Source: Panax quinquefolius (Eukaryota; Streptophyta; Magnoliopsida; Apiales; Araliaceae). Taken from it: a stretch of 64,000 nucleotides of DNA. Below the pieces are notes generated by a model, which saw only the letters and a list, made by a program, of their open reading frames with translations, was not told where the DNA came from and did not search any database. Of the stretch, positions 11,003-23,138 are shown one piece after another. Made by a program: the position numbers and the translations under genes. How positions within the stretch are numbered: position 1 is the stretch's first letter; each line of letters starts with the position of its first letter. The stretch covers positions 92,110,706 to 92,174,705 of the forward strand of contig CM035166.1 of assembly GCA_020205615.1 (NCBI GenBank), written 5' to 3'.

Positions 11003-12567
11003 TGTGATGCCCCCAAAATAGGTATACATCACCCATATTGAGTCGCCAAATACATCTTAATTATACAACAGTCGTGTAAAATACGACAAAACATAATCTA
11101 AGAGTTTTAATAAGAATATTGTCAACTAGACAATATCCACACTCAATGGAGTCCTCATTATATTTATTGTCACACTATTTAACAGAATAGTGAGGACTAC
11201 TAATGCTACCATCCGGACCGATCACTCCAGCTCCCGACTAGTCCGCTACGTTCTCATTTCTGAAGAGAAGCTGTGAAAGAAAGGGTGAGCTCAACTAGCC
11301 CAAAGAAGAAATATTATGACTAAGATAATGCGAGAATAAATTATGATTAGCCTTCAACAAAGTTGTTAAGCGATAAGATATAATAAACATCAAGTTTAAT
11401 CTGCGGTGAACAAGCAATCCATTAGAAGAGTCAAGTAGAGAATAAAATCTACTATCTTCTATGATTTAAAAGGTTTTTCATCACTTTTATCGCTGAGACT
11501 TAGCTTAATAAATAAACCACATTATCCCTGCACTACAGCCAATGATATTCATTAGTATCACGACCACAAATTATCCATGCACTATGGGCCAAGGATATTC
11601 GTGTATTCATCAATGGTCATGATCATGCCAACAACTGTCCATCAATGCACTACGGACAATGAGGTCTTTTACCACATCATTTGTACATTATGGTCATGAT
11701 TATACCGAATAATCCCTGGTCATAATCATACCAAGTCCATCCATGCACTACAGGCCACAGATGACTTTCAACATATTATAAAAATGAGGATGATGACAAT
11801 GATATAAGAATTCAATAAAACAAGTTCAAGGATAAATTTGTAAAGATTTATAATTTAATTTATCCAGAAATCAATAACGTCCAAATTTTCAACATGATAT
11901 TGCTTTGTGGAGTAAAATTCAAGAATGCTCAGAAGAATATTTCCATGAAAAGATACTGGATGAAGCGCAAATATCAAGGATATTCCACTAATTTCATGGA
12001 GTATAGAAGCCAGAACTTTAATCAACTGAGTATAATAGAATATATGAAACCACAAATGGATTTTTGCCGCCATGCGGTAATCCACGTAGACAGATTATTC
12101 CAACAGAATAATAAAGAATGGAATAACAGAAGAATTCACCAGGCGTGAGTAATCCGCATAGATAGGTAATTCCAACAGAATAATAAAGAATGGAACCAGG
12201 ACATGCATAATTCACACACACAGGTTGTTCCAACAGAATAATAAAGAATGGAACCAGGTCATGCGTAATCTGCACAGACAGGATGTTCCAAGAAAATAAT
12301 AAAGAATGGAACCAGGTCATGCGTAATCCGCATGCATGGATGTTCCAACGAGAATAATAAAGAATGGAATAACAATGAATTCACTGTGCGTGCGATAGAT
12401 CGCGACGCATGAGTTTATTCCAATAGAATAATAAAGAATGGAATAACGAAGAATTTTACCATGTATACGGTATTTGGCATGTAGATGAGTTATTCCAACA
12501 TAATAATAAAGAATGGAATAACAACCCTTACGAGTATTGAAAGAAAATAACTCTCTTCATGAATACG
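11003..12567 (-). repeat. 5' LTR fragment of the 5244-12567 element
   Basis: It starts TGTGATGCCCCC and follows the same order as the 3' LTR (hairpin at 11692-11732, 59-bp array at about 12085-12510). It ends after CTTCATGAATACGAAAAAA, where plus-strand array sequence begins. U3, including the TATA box, is missing. Confidence 0.75.
12085..12510 (-). repeat. Tandem array, ~59-bp unit, in LTR
   Basis: About seven diverged units, each with TTCCAACAGAATAATAAAGA, then ATGGAA and a variable middle (CCAGGTCATGCGTAATCCGC type). The same array occurs in every LTR of the family: about 6330-6800, 13690-14060, 18640-19030, 22450-23000, 24180-24540, 29760-30110, 41050-41430, 46700-47130, 51970-52280 and 59460-59780. 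Read in the LTR's own direction it lies just downstream of the promoter, so it should be in the transcript leader. Confidence 0.75.
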
Positions 12568-12690
12568 AAAAAATGGACTGTTGATTATTGGTTTTACAGT
12601 TGTATATCTTTGGCTGGCGTGCAAAGATGGACTGTTGATTATTGGTTTTACAGTTGTATATCTTTGGCTTACGTGCAAAGATGGACTGTT
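12568..12690 (+). repeat. Two 58-bp tandem units from the old plus LTR
   Basis: Two copies of a unit with GATTATTGGTTTTACAGTTG and ATCTTTGGCTTACGTGCAAA. The array resumes after the inserted element at about 20175, so the 12691-20167 element landed inside it. Confidence 0.65.
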
Positions 12691-14695
12691 TGTAAAATCC
12701 CAGATTTTACGTATAAAGATTTAATTTTCTCAAAATATTTTTTTTAATATTATGGTGTGAATTTGAGATAATGTTATAGTTGTGGGTAGTATTTACAAAT
12801 TTTGCAAATTATGCAAGCTGTCATATTATATTCGATTGGTGGAAATATTCTTTTCTCGGGGAATATCCGTCTGACGGTACAATCATTGGTGGACCCCACA
12901 ATGAATTATTGTTGGATTAAAAAAGCGACAAAAATATTTTATTGAAAATAACGGGCGGAAGTTTTACTGTTGATCTTGTTGAACTACTCGGTAGTAAAGA
13001 AATCGATGTCGGCGTTGTTGCGTAAGTAGCACACGGTATTGATTATTGATATTTATGTGAGAAGTCACTCGGTTTTGTTCAATTATTGCTACAATAGTTC
13101 TTTGCGTAGTATCTCACATTATTTGATCCAATTATTGTTGATTTAGAAGTTTTGTTTTATTCGTATTATTAACGTAATAAAACAAAAACATCTTTATATA
13201 AAATAGAATACTTTATTAAAGTTATTCTATAAATAGAATATATTATATTCTATTATGCATAGTATTTTGCATAGTAAAAACTTTTTATATAAAACATAAT
13301 ACTTTATTAAAGTTATTCTATAAATAGAATATATTATATTTTATTATGCATAGTGTTTGCATAGTGCCCGTATAGTGTTTGCTTAGTAAAAATCTTTTTA
13401 TATAAATAGAATATATTATATTTTATTTAAAAGATTTTTCTTTAAATATGGACCGTCAGATTAAAGTAAATCAATCTGGACCGTTCATGGATTAGTTACT
13501 ATGCATTCCATTTTCCTATAAATAGAAGCTCATTCCTTCATTATTTTCTAACGAATTCACTGAACTCTAGAGAGAGAAACTATAGAGAGATAGAAGAAAA
13601 GTTTTTTGCTACTTCACTACTCTTATATCAAGTATTATTTCACGGTAAGGGATATTATTCTTTTGTGTTCAAGAAGAGAACTTCTGTTATTCCATTTCTT
13701 TATTGTTCTGTTGGAATAACTTGTATACGCGGTCTACCCTATACTTGGTGACATTCTTCTATTATTCCGTCTTTACTATTCTGTTGGAATATCATGTACA
13801 TGCGCTTTTATGCTTTAATTGGATTAAAATCTTTATTATTACATTGGAATATCACATGCATCTTTATACACCTGACTGGTTCCATTTTATTATTCCTACT
13901 TTATTATTACGTTGAATATCACATCTGCATGCTATCGTCGGACTGGTTCCATCATTTATTATTCCGCATTTATTATTCTGTTGGAACATCCTGTCAGTGT
14001 GAATTTCACCTGACATGGTTCCGTTATTATTATAATGTTGGAATAACCGTCTATGCGAAGTACCGCATGCATGGTGATATCTTTTGTTATTCCATTCGGT
14101 ATTATACTCAGTTGATTAAAATTTTGACTTCTATACTCCATGAAATTAGTGGAATATCCTTGATATTTGCCTGACTCTTTTAAAACTTGACTTTTATTCA
14201 TTAAATTAGTGGAACAGGCAATCCATTAAAACTTTTATTCTCTACTTGACTCTTTTAATGGATTGCCTATTCCACTGCAGTTAAACTTGATGTCTATTAT
14301 ATTTTATCAGTTTAACATTGTTGGAGACTAATGATAATTTATTCTGCATTATCTTAGTCATAATATTTCTTACTGGGCTAGTTGAGCTCACCCTTTATTT
14401 CATTGTTCTCTTGAGAAATGAGAACGTGGCATTTGGACTAGTTTCGGAATAGAGTGATGGTCCTAGATAGTGCATTAGTAGTCCTCACTATTACGTGAAA
14501 TAGTGTAATAATAAATGCAATGAGGGCGCCATTGGGTGTGGATATTGTCTAGAAGGCAATATTTTTGTATAAACTCCCAGCTTATGTTTTGTCGTATTGT
14601 ACACGACAGTTGTATTAGTAAGTTTTATTTGTATTTATGTACCATGTATCTGGCGACCCAAGATGGGTGATGTATACCTAATTTTGGGGCGTCAC
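12691..14695 (+). repeat. 5' LTR of the 12691-20167 element, internally deleted
   Basis: About 2.0 kb against about 2.53 kb for its partner. It runs from TGTAAAATCCC to GGGGCGTCAC, with TATA at 13517-13524. After GATATTTGC (about 14170), roughly 575 bp present in the 3' LTR (about 19137-19711) is replaced by about 70 bp of filler. That filler holds an inverted copy of the downstream edge: 14209-14231 pairs with 14253-14275 with one mismatch. Confidence 0.8.
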
Positions 14696-14712
14696 GGTTG
14701 GTATCGAGCTTA
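14696..14712 (+). other. Primer-binding site
   Basis: GGTTGGTATCGAGCTTAGG follows the LTR end and resembles TGGTATCAGAGC, the initiator tRNA-Met complement. One base differs from the intact copy at 42486. Confidence 0.65.
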
Positions 14713-14879
14713 GGATATGATCCACGGCTAAGATGTGAGACAAGAACTAGGAGGGAGAGCAGAAAATTCCTTCGCTAGTATGACCAACCTAAGTTTATTT
14801 GGTATTTAATTGGTCGGTCAAAGTATAGGGATGATATGTGATATATTAATTAACCCTTGTTTTGTGGCAGTGTTTGAAA

Positions 14880-16150
14880 ATGGCATCTGAGAATGTTGAG
14901 ATTATCAATGGAGCACGTGAGACCGCTGAGTCTCCGAAGTCAATAATCGGGATAATGTGCAACCGCAGGGACAATACTCCTCATGAAAACAATAACACCG
15001 ATGAAATGGTGAATGATGGGATGGTCGAGGCTTTATCACGATTCATGCAACAACAGTGAGGCTCTCCCATCCAAAATGTAGGTAGAAATCACGATAACTC
15101 TCTGGACGATCACCGCTAAGCGCTTTTAAGGAGCAATTCATGCAACAACGGTGACGGCTCCGTCCCATAATGCAGTGGAAACAATGGTAACCCACGGTTG
15201 GTCACCGCTAAGCGATTCAAGGAGGCGGGACCACCGGAGTTTTGGGAAAGCAGAACCACTTAAGGTGGAGACATGGATAAAGCGAGATCACCAAGATATT
15301 TGATGTCTTGGAATGCTCGGAGGAGCAAAAGGTTCCATTCGCCACCTTTATGTTGCATGAAGAAGAGGAGATCATTGGTGGGAATCAGAAAACATACCCA
15401 CTTGATGCACTCAAGATGTCTTGGGAGAAGTTCGAAGAATTATTCAACGACAAGTACTTTCACGAAAGTATTAAATCATATGAAGGAGGTAGAATTCATC
15501 AAGTCGAGGAGCAAAACAATATGATCGTGTATGTCAAAGATGCGAGGCTAAGTTTGCGAGTTATCCCGTTTGCATCCCATTTGGTCGATAATGAGGAGCC
15601 GAATGATCACGAATGTTTTTATGAGGTTTGAAACCCGATATCGTCGATACCTCATTTCTCATAAACTTTGTTTATATTCAAATATTGTGAATATGGCTCA
15701 GTTAGTGGAGCGCGATAATGAGTCATCACAACCAAAAAGCAACGACCAACAACACGATAATAATAATCATCACCGGTGGAAAGCGGTCGTCTAACAAGGA
15801 TTACCATCGTGGGGGATATAATCATGCCAAGAATGGTAACCATTTGATTGGTAATCATGGCCAAGATAATAAGAATGGACATTTTAAGAAGAAGGTTCAA
15901 CAATGGCGTGAAGGCGCTCGGCACCAAAGACCGTTTCAAAGGAAGAAGAACGCGCCCATCGGTCGTATGTTTCAAATCACGACAAGAGGGACACATCCAT
16001 CCAAACCTGCATGCGCAACAATCCAAAGCGTGTTTTAATTGCGGAAGAGAATGTCACCTAGCTCAATTTTGTCGTATGGTGAAGTCAAGTCCAACTGGGA
16101 TAGTGATGCCAAAGGATGTCCCAGACAAGCCAAAGCCGGTAGTTTAAGAG
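14880..16150 (+). pseudogene. gag: Chromovirus gag, degraded
   Basis: ATG at 14880 gives MASENVEIINGARETAES, aligned to the other gag starts. Core pieces lie in shifting frames: EELFNDKYFHESI (15308-15631), then YRRYLISHKLCLYSNIVNMA (15570-15794), then the nucleocapsid (15848-16147). The first zinc knuckle is broken (CFKSRQEGHIHPN). The second, CFNCGRECHLAQFC, keeps all four ligands. A ~100-bp imperfect duplication near 15040-15210 repeats the 'CATGCAACAACxGTGA' block. Several frameshifts make it non-functional. Confidence 0.75.
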
Positions 16151-17590
16151 AGAGCATTTTTTTTCTCGTGACGAGGAACACAATAAAATTATCACGGGTA
16201 AGGTAATCATAAGCTCTTCGAAGTCTATAAGCGTGTTGAATCTGGGTTCTACTCACTCTTTTATTTTACCTAGTTGTGTTCAATGTTTGAAGTTAACTCC
16301 GAAGAAGTTAGACTTTGATATATCTGTTTAAACTCAGTTGGGAGAAACCTTCGTTACCTCCACTATTTATAAATCTTGTTCAAATCAACACTTTCACGTT
16401 ACCTGTCGATCGTATCTCTTTGAAAATACTTGCCTTTGATCTGATTTTAGGAATCGATTGGTTAACTACTCATCATGCTATTTGTAAGGTTGTTAGCTTT
16501 CATATTCCTAACCAACCTGTTATGTGAATTCAAGAAACCAAACCACTAAAGTCAATCATTGTCATATCAAGCCATAAATAAAGAGCCCTAATCCTTTCGT
16601 TGTTGACTTTCTTGTGTGGAATGCACCGAAGCCAGACTTTCTGTAGGCGACGTCGTGAATGACGATGACAAGTTGATAAGTATCATTGTGAGGTGCTATC
16701 TAGGTTAAGGGATAGAAGTCACAGTTGGTATCAATGCGACGTACTATCCAAGTCTTGGATGAGAGTAACAGTTTTGAATGATATTTCTATCATTAATAAA
16801 TCTCTTGACGTATTTCTGAAGACTTCTTAGCCTACCCCTAGAGTGTGAAATCGAATTTTGTATTGACCCCAGTACAAAAACCCATTTCTTAAACCCTCAA
16901 ATATTTCTTTACTTAAAACGAACGTAACATGCGCTAAAGATGTTGGCTCGAGCTGTTGAAGATTACGATCGTCCATTCAATACCATTGTGGGAAAGCGAA
17001 TGTGGTAGCTGACGTGTTGAGTAGAAGATCGGATGCGTTTATGAGTGCGATGTTGTTAACACAAAGACTCATTTCGTTTAACTTACAAGTGATGAAGATA
17101 GAGTTAAAGACTCTAGGGACCCACGTGAAGATAATGAATATACGAGTAGAATCGACTTTAATCGATAAAGTTAAAGTCGCTCAAGCTACACACCCGGAGC
17201 TGATGAATGTGAAGAAGAAGGCTCAAGAGGGCGTTATTCTAGAAGCAAGAATCGACGAAGAGAGGAAATCTCAACCCTCGATTTAATTGGCCCATTTGAA
17301 ATCCTCGATCGAGTAAAAACTGTGGCTTATAGACTTGTGTTACCGCCAAGTATGTTGCGTGTTCATAACGTTTTCAACGTATAGATGTTACGTAAATATG
17401 TGGATGACCCGAACCACATTATTAATTTAGAACCGGACGAGATAGCGGATGATTTAACGTTTGAGGAGATACGTGTTAAAATCTTGGATAAGAAGAATCG
17501 TATTCAACACTCAAAGGTTATAATACCTCAAGAGTTAGAATTTGAAGTGAAGTCAAGGTATCCTCACTTTGTTAAGACATACCGGTAAAT
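16151..17590 (+). pseudogene. Chromovirus pol remnant: protease, RT start fused to RNase H end, IN tail, chromodomain-like end
   Basis: The protease active site is mutated (LNLGSTHSFI in place of LFDTG), but FDLILGIDWLTTHHA (16315-16527) is clear. A PR-RT linker (about 16600-16790) with WYQCDVLSKSWMRVTVLNDI, close to that in the two spacer copies, leads into RT. The RT N-terminus then joins RNase H at CCCATTTCTTAAACCCTC (about 16881), the same RT deletion as in three other copies. VVADVLSRRS and STLIDKVKVA (17002-17286) follow. DEERK then meets the IN tail (FEILDRV..VAYRL), and the end is MLRKYVDDPNHIINLEPDEI with IRVKILDKK (17385-17588). The chromodomain core VLWRN..EE.TW is missing here. 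Confidence 0.75.
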
Positions 17591-17619
17591 ATCACGTAAA
17601 TTTCGAGGGCGAAATTCCA

Positions 17620-17633
17620 TAAGGAGGGGAGAT
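17620..17633 (+). other. Polypurine tract
   Basis: AAGGAGGGGAGAT abuts the 3' LTR start TGTAAAATCC at 17634. It is the plus-strand primer site and is matched at 45770-45783. Confidence 0.75.
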
Positions 17634-20167
17634 TGTAAAATCCCAGATTTTACGTATAAAGATTTAATTTTCTCAAAATATTTTTTTTAATATTATTGTG
17701 TGAATTTGAGATAATGTTATAGTTGTGGGTAGTATTTACAAATTTTGCAAATTATGAAAGTTGTCATATTATATTCGATTGGTCGGAAAATATTTTTTTT
17801 CTCAAGGAATATCAAATCTGACGGTACAATCATTAGTGGACCCTGGCAACGGAATTATTATCGGATTGAAAAAAACGACAAAAATATTTTATTGAAAAAA
17901 AATGGCGGAAGTTTTACTGGTTGATCTTTGTTGAACTACTTGGTAGTAAAAATGTACGATGTCTGGCGTTGTTGCGTAGTAGCACACGGTATTGATTATT
18001 GATATTTATGTGAGAAGTCACTCAGTTTTGTTCAATTATTGCTACAATAGTTGCTGCATAGTATCTCACATTATTTGATTCAATTATTGTTGATTTAGAA
18101 GTTTTGTTTTATTCGTATTATTAACGTAATAAAATGCGAAACATCTTTTATATAAAATGAATACTTTATTAAAGTTATTCTATAAATAGAATATATTATA
18201 TTCTATTATGCATAGTATTTTGCATAGTAAAAACTTTTATATATAAAGCGAGAATACTTTATTAAAGTTATTCTATAAATAGAATATATTATATTTTATT
18301 ATGCATAGTGTTTGGATAGTGCCGCGTAGTGTTTGCATAGTAAAAATCTTTTTATATAAATAGAATATATTATATTTTATTTAAAAGATTTTTCTTTAAA
18401 TATGGACCGTCAGTTAAAGTAAATCAATCTGGACCGTTCATGGATTAATTCTTATACATTCCATTTTCCTATAAATAGAAGCTCATTCCTTCATTATTTC
18501 TTACGAATTCACTTGAACTCTGAGAGAAAACTATAGAGAGATAGAACAAAAGTTTTCTCTGCTACTTCACTACTCTTATATCACGTATTATTTTACGGTA
18601 GTGAGGGATATTATTCTTTTGTATTCAAGAAGAGAACTTACATTATTCCATTTCTTTATTGTTACATTGGAATAACTTTTGTATATGCGGTTTACCCTAT
18701 ACTTGGTGACATTCTTACATTATTCCGTCTTTACTATTACATTTGGACTATCATCGTATACATGCGTTTTTTACTGTGGGACTGATTCCGTCTTTATTAT
18801 TCTGTTGGAATATCACATGCATCTTTATCTGTGGGACTGGTTCCATTTTTATTATTCCGTCTTTATTATTACGTCGAATATCACATACATCTTATCGTCG
18901 GACTGGTTCCATCATTTATTATTCCGCATTTATTATTCTATTAGAACATCCTCAGCCGATTGTGAATTTCACGACACAGGTTAAAGTTATTATTATTACA
19001 TTTGGAATAACCGCTACATCTGCAATCTGCATGTGCATGGTGATATCTTTTGTTATTCCATTCGGTATTATACTCGGTTGATTAAAATTTTGACTTCTAT
19101 ACTCCATGAAATTAGTGGAATATCCTTGATATTTGCGCTTCATCCAGTATTTTTCATGGAAATATTCTTCTGAGCATTCTTGAATTTTATTCTACAAAGA
19201 AGTATCATGTTGACAATTTGGACGTTATTGGTTCCTGGACAAATTAATTCTTGAACTTGTTTAATTGAATTCTTATATCATTGTCATCATCCTCATGTTT
19301 ATGTTATGTTGAAAGTCATATGTGGCCTGTAGTGCATAGATGGACTTGGTATGATTATGACCAGGGATTATTCGGTATAATCATGACCGTAATGTTACAA
19401 ATGATTTGAAAATTAAAAGTCCTCATTGGCCCGTAGTGCATTGATGGACAGTTTTTGGTATGATTATGGCTATGGATTCTCTTGACGAGGAGCAAAGATG
19501 AATTGTTTTATGGCATGATCGGGGCCGGTTGATGAAAACACGATTATCTTTGGCGCGTAGTGCATGAATAATTAAGTGGTCGTGATACTAAAGAATATCC
19601 TTGGCACAGTAGTGCGAGATGATTTAATGATGTGGATTATTTATTGAAATGAGTCTCGTGATAAAAGTGATGAAAAACTTTTAAATCATAAAAGATAGTA
19701 GATTCTATTCTCTACTTGACTCTTTTAATGGATTGCTGTTCATTTGCAGCTTAAACTTGATGTCTATTATATTTTATCGGTTTAACATTGTTGGAGACTA
19801 ATGATAATTTATTACGCATTATCTTAGTCATAATATTTCTTCTTGGGCTAGTTGAGCTCACCCTTTATTTCATTGTTCTCTTGAGAAATGAGAACGTGGC
19901 TGGGACTAGTCGGGGAGCAGGTGATGGTCCTAGATAGTGCATTAGTAGTCCTCACTATTACGTGAAATAGTGTAATAATAAATCTGATGAGGCGCCGTTG
20001 GGTGTGGATATTGTCTAGAAGACAATATTCTTGTATAAACTCCCAACTTATGTTTTGTCGTATTGTACCTGCAGTTGTATTAGTATTAGTAAGTTTATTT
20101 GTATTTATGTACCATGTATCCTGGCGACCCAAGATGGGTGATGTATACCTAATTTTGGGGGCGTCCT
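17634..20167 (+). repeat. 3' LTR of the 12691-20167 element
   Basis: About 2.53 kb, with TATA at 18470-18477, 59-bp array at about 18640-19030 and hairpin motif at 19348-19388. It ends at TTTTGGGGGCGTC. The final bases are altered relative to the GGGGGCGTCACA of other copies, so the exact border is uncertain by a few bases. Confidence 0.8.
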
Positions 20168-21307
20168 GCTGATTGATTATTGGTTTTACTGATTTGTATA
20201 TCTTTGGCTTACGTGCAAAGATGAACTATTGATTGATGAGTATCTTTGGCTTATGTGCATAGATGAACTATTTATTGGTATGATTATGACCAGGGATCAT
20301 TCGGTATAATCATGACCCGTAATGTTATAGATGATGTGGTAAAAGTCCTCATTGGCCCATAGTGCATTGATGGACAGTTATTGGTATGATTATAACCAGG
20401 GATTATTCGGTATAATCATGACCATTGATGATTACATGAATATCCTTGGCCGTAGTGGAGGGATGATTCGATGATGTAGATTATTTATTAAGCTGAGTCT
20501 CAGCGATAAAATATTGATTATACACTTTTAATTCGTACAAGATAGTAGATATCATGCTCTACTTGACTCTTCTAAATTACAGTTGTATGTCTTTGGCCTG
20601 TAGTGCAAAGATGAATTGTTAATGAATATCTTTAGTCGTAGTGTAAAGATGAATTTATTAGTATGATTATGAGCAGGAATTGTGATTTGGTATAACCATG
20701 ATTTTTGATGTTTCAGGTGAAGATAGGTGATGAAAATTATCTTCGTCCTGAGTGCGAAGAGGAATTTAGAATCACAATTATGATTATGAGTTATTCATAT
20801 GATTGTGGGCGAATCGTTGATTGATATTACGAGGATAAAACATTATTGGTGGACTTTTAACATGGAGAGATAATAGACACGATGGTCTATTTGACTCTTC
20901 TAATGGATTGCTTCGTTCATTTATGACTATGGTTGAAAAGTTTTATCATCTACTATATGTTTTAAATCTACGATTTATTACGATGAAGGCTATTGATGAT
21001 GTAAATTATCTTTAGTCATGATATTCTTTCTTGGGCTAGTTGTGCTCACCCTTTTTGCTTCTGAATTCCTTTCGGGTAATAAGAGTGTTCTTGGGTTGAG
21101 CGGGGATAACGAGAATAGAGCGGTGGTCATAAATTGTTGAGGTTCTCCTAAATAGTATGGAAATAATTTTGTTGAGAACTTTAGATAAGTGTGTCGTATT
21201 GTATACGTCATTTGATATTTAATTTTGGTGAACTGAATAGGGTGAGGTGAACCCAACTTTGGAAGGGTGTTTTTCCACTATCATACAAGATGTCCAATGA
21301 CATATAA
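20168..21307 (+). repeat. Old plus LTR, third piece, with hairpin repeats
   Basis: It continues the tandem array cut at 12690, then carries hairpin pairs GGTATGATTATGACC...GGTATAATCATGACC at 20277-20317 and (variant) 20383-20423. The landmarks GGGCTAGTTGTGCTCACCC and GTGTCGTATTGTATACG follow, in the order seen in whole LTRs. It is strongly diverged near the right edge, where it meets a minus LTR. Confidence 0.6.
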
Positions 21308-23138
21308 TGTGACGCTCCCAAAATAGGTATACATCACCTATTCTGAGTGGCCAAATACATGGTACAGAATATAAATACAAACTTAAATATACAACATGAG
21401 CTGCGACTTTTAATACAAATGTTGTCTTCTAGACAGCATTCAAACTCAAAATAAGTCCTCATTACATTTATTATCACACTATTTCACAGAATAGTGAGGA
21501 CTACTAATGCAACCATCTGACCGTCAATCCATTCCCAACTAGTCCCGGTATATTCTCATTTCACAGAGAGAACATTGAAAGAAAGAAAGTGAGCTCAACT
21601 AGCCCGGTGGGAAATATTATGACTAAGATAATGCGAGAATAAATTATCCTTAGCCTTCACGATATAACAACCCGATAGAATATAATGAACAACAAGTTTT
21701 AGATCAACAACTACGGTGGAATAAGCAATCCATTAGAAGAGTCAAGTAGGCATAAAATCTACTATCTTCTATGATTTAAAAGTTTATCATCAATTTTATC
21801 ATTGAGAGTCGACAATAAATAATCCACATCATTAAATCATCCCCCACTACTGAGCCAAGGATATTCTTTAAGTATCCGACCACGAATTATCCATGCACTA
21901 CGGCCAAAGATAATCGTGTTTTCATCAATGGTTCTGATCATGCCATAAAATAATTCATCTTTGCACCCTTGGCCGAAGAGAATCCATAGCCATAATCATA
22001 CCAAAAACTGTCCATCAATACACTACGGGATAATGAGGACTTTTTCCACATCATTTGTAACATTGTGGTCATGATTATACCGAATAATCCCTAGTCATAA
22101 TCATACCAAGTCCATCTATGCACTACAGGCCATAGATGACTTTCAACATAATATAAGCATGAGGATGATGACAATTCAATAAGAATAAATTTTAAAGATT
22201 TATAAGTTAATTTATCCTGAACTCAATAACGTCCAAATTGTCAACATGATACTGCTTTGTGGAGTAAAATTCAAGAATGCTCGGAAGAATATTTCCATGA
22301 AAAGATCTTTGGATGAAGCGCAAATATCCGGGATATTCTACTAATTTCATGGAGTGTAAGCTAAAACTTTAACCAACCGAGTATAATAGAATATATGAAG
22401 CGCAAATGGATTTTTGCGAGTAAATGCGGTAATCCACGTGAACGCATCATTTCCACAAGTTACTAAGGAATGAATACAAATGATTATTCACCATGCATGC
22501 GGTAATCCACATAGACAGGTTATTCCAACAGAGTAATAAAGAATGAAACCAGGTCATGCATAATTCGCACAGACAGGATATTCCAACAAAATAATAAAGA
22601 ATGGAACCAGGTCATGCGTAATCCGTACAGACAGGATGTTCCAACAGAATAATAAATAATGGAACCAGGTCATGCGTAATCCGCACAGACAGGATATTCC
22701 AACTAAATAATAAAGAATAGAATAACAACAGAATTCACCAGGAATGCGATAGACCGCACAGACAGTTTATTCCAACAGAATAATAAAGAATGGAATAGTA
22801 GAAGAATTCACGGGCATGCGATAATCGCGCGTAGGCGAGGTTATTCCAACGAATAATAAAGAATGGAATAACACGAAATTTACGGGCATGCGATAGACCA
22901 TGCAGACAAAAGTTATTCCAACGAGAATAATAAAGAATGGAATAACATAAGAATTTCACCATGTATCGTTACTTGGCATGAGGCAGGTTATTCAACATAA
23001 TAATAAAGAATGGAATAACAACCCATACAAGTATTGAAAGAAAATAACTCTCTTCATGAATACGAAAAAATAATACTCCTTACCTTAAAAAGAAGAGTAT
23101 TCCGACGGGTATGTCAGGGATATACTTGAAGAAAACTT

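Larger units (their letters stand above)
5244..12567 (-). mobile_element. Deleted Ty3/gypsy chromovirus (minus strand), 5' LTR truncated
   Basis: The 3' LTR is 5244-8134, the internal region 8135-11002 and the 5' LTR fragment 11003-12567. The primer-binding site at 10986-11002 (minus strand TTGGTATCAAAGC) matches initiator tRNA-Met usage in this family. Gag is nearly complete. Pol carries two large deletions (RT to RNase H, and the integrase core), so it cannot encode enzymes. The 5' LTR stops abruptly at about 12567 and joins plus-strand repeat DNA, so about 1.3 kb of the LTR and the right TSD are lost. Confidence 0.8.
12691..20167 (+). mobile_element. Deleted Ty3/gypsy chromovirus (plus strand), both LTRs present
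   Basis: 5' LTR 12691-14695, primer-binding site 14696-14712, gag from 14880, pol remnants to about 17588, polypurine tract about 17620-17633, and 3' LTR 17634-20167. LTR starts are identical (TGTAAAATCCCAG). The probable TSD is CTGTT before 12691; the right junction reads CTGCT and is imprecise. Gag is degraded and pol carries the same RT and integrase deletions as 5244-12567, so it is non-autonomous. Unlike that copy it keeps an IN-tail/chromodomain-like end. Confidence 0.85.

Noticed and set aside
12085..12510. CRISPR-like regular repeats
   Set aside because: Units are contiguous, diverged and lie in plant LTRs. There are no unique spacers and no cas genes, and the context is eukaryotic.
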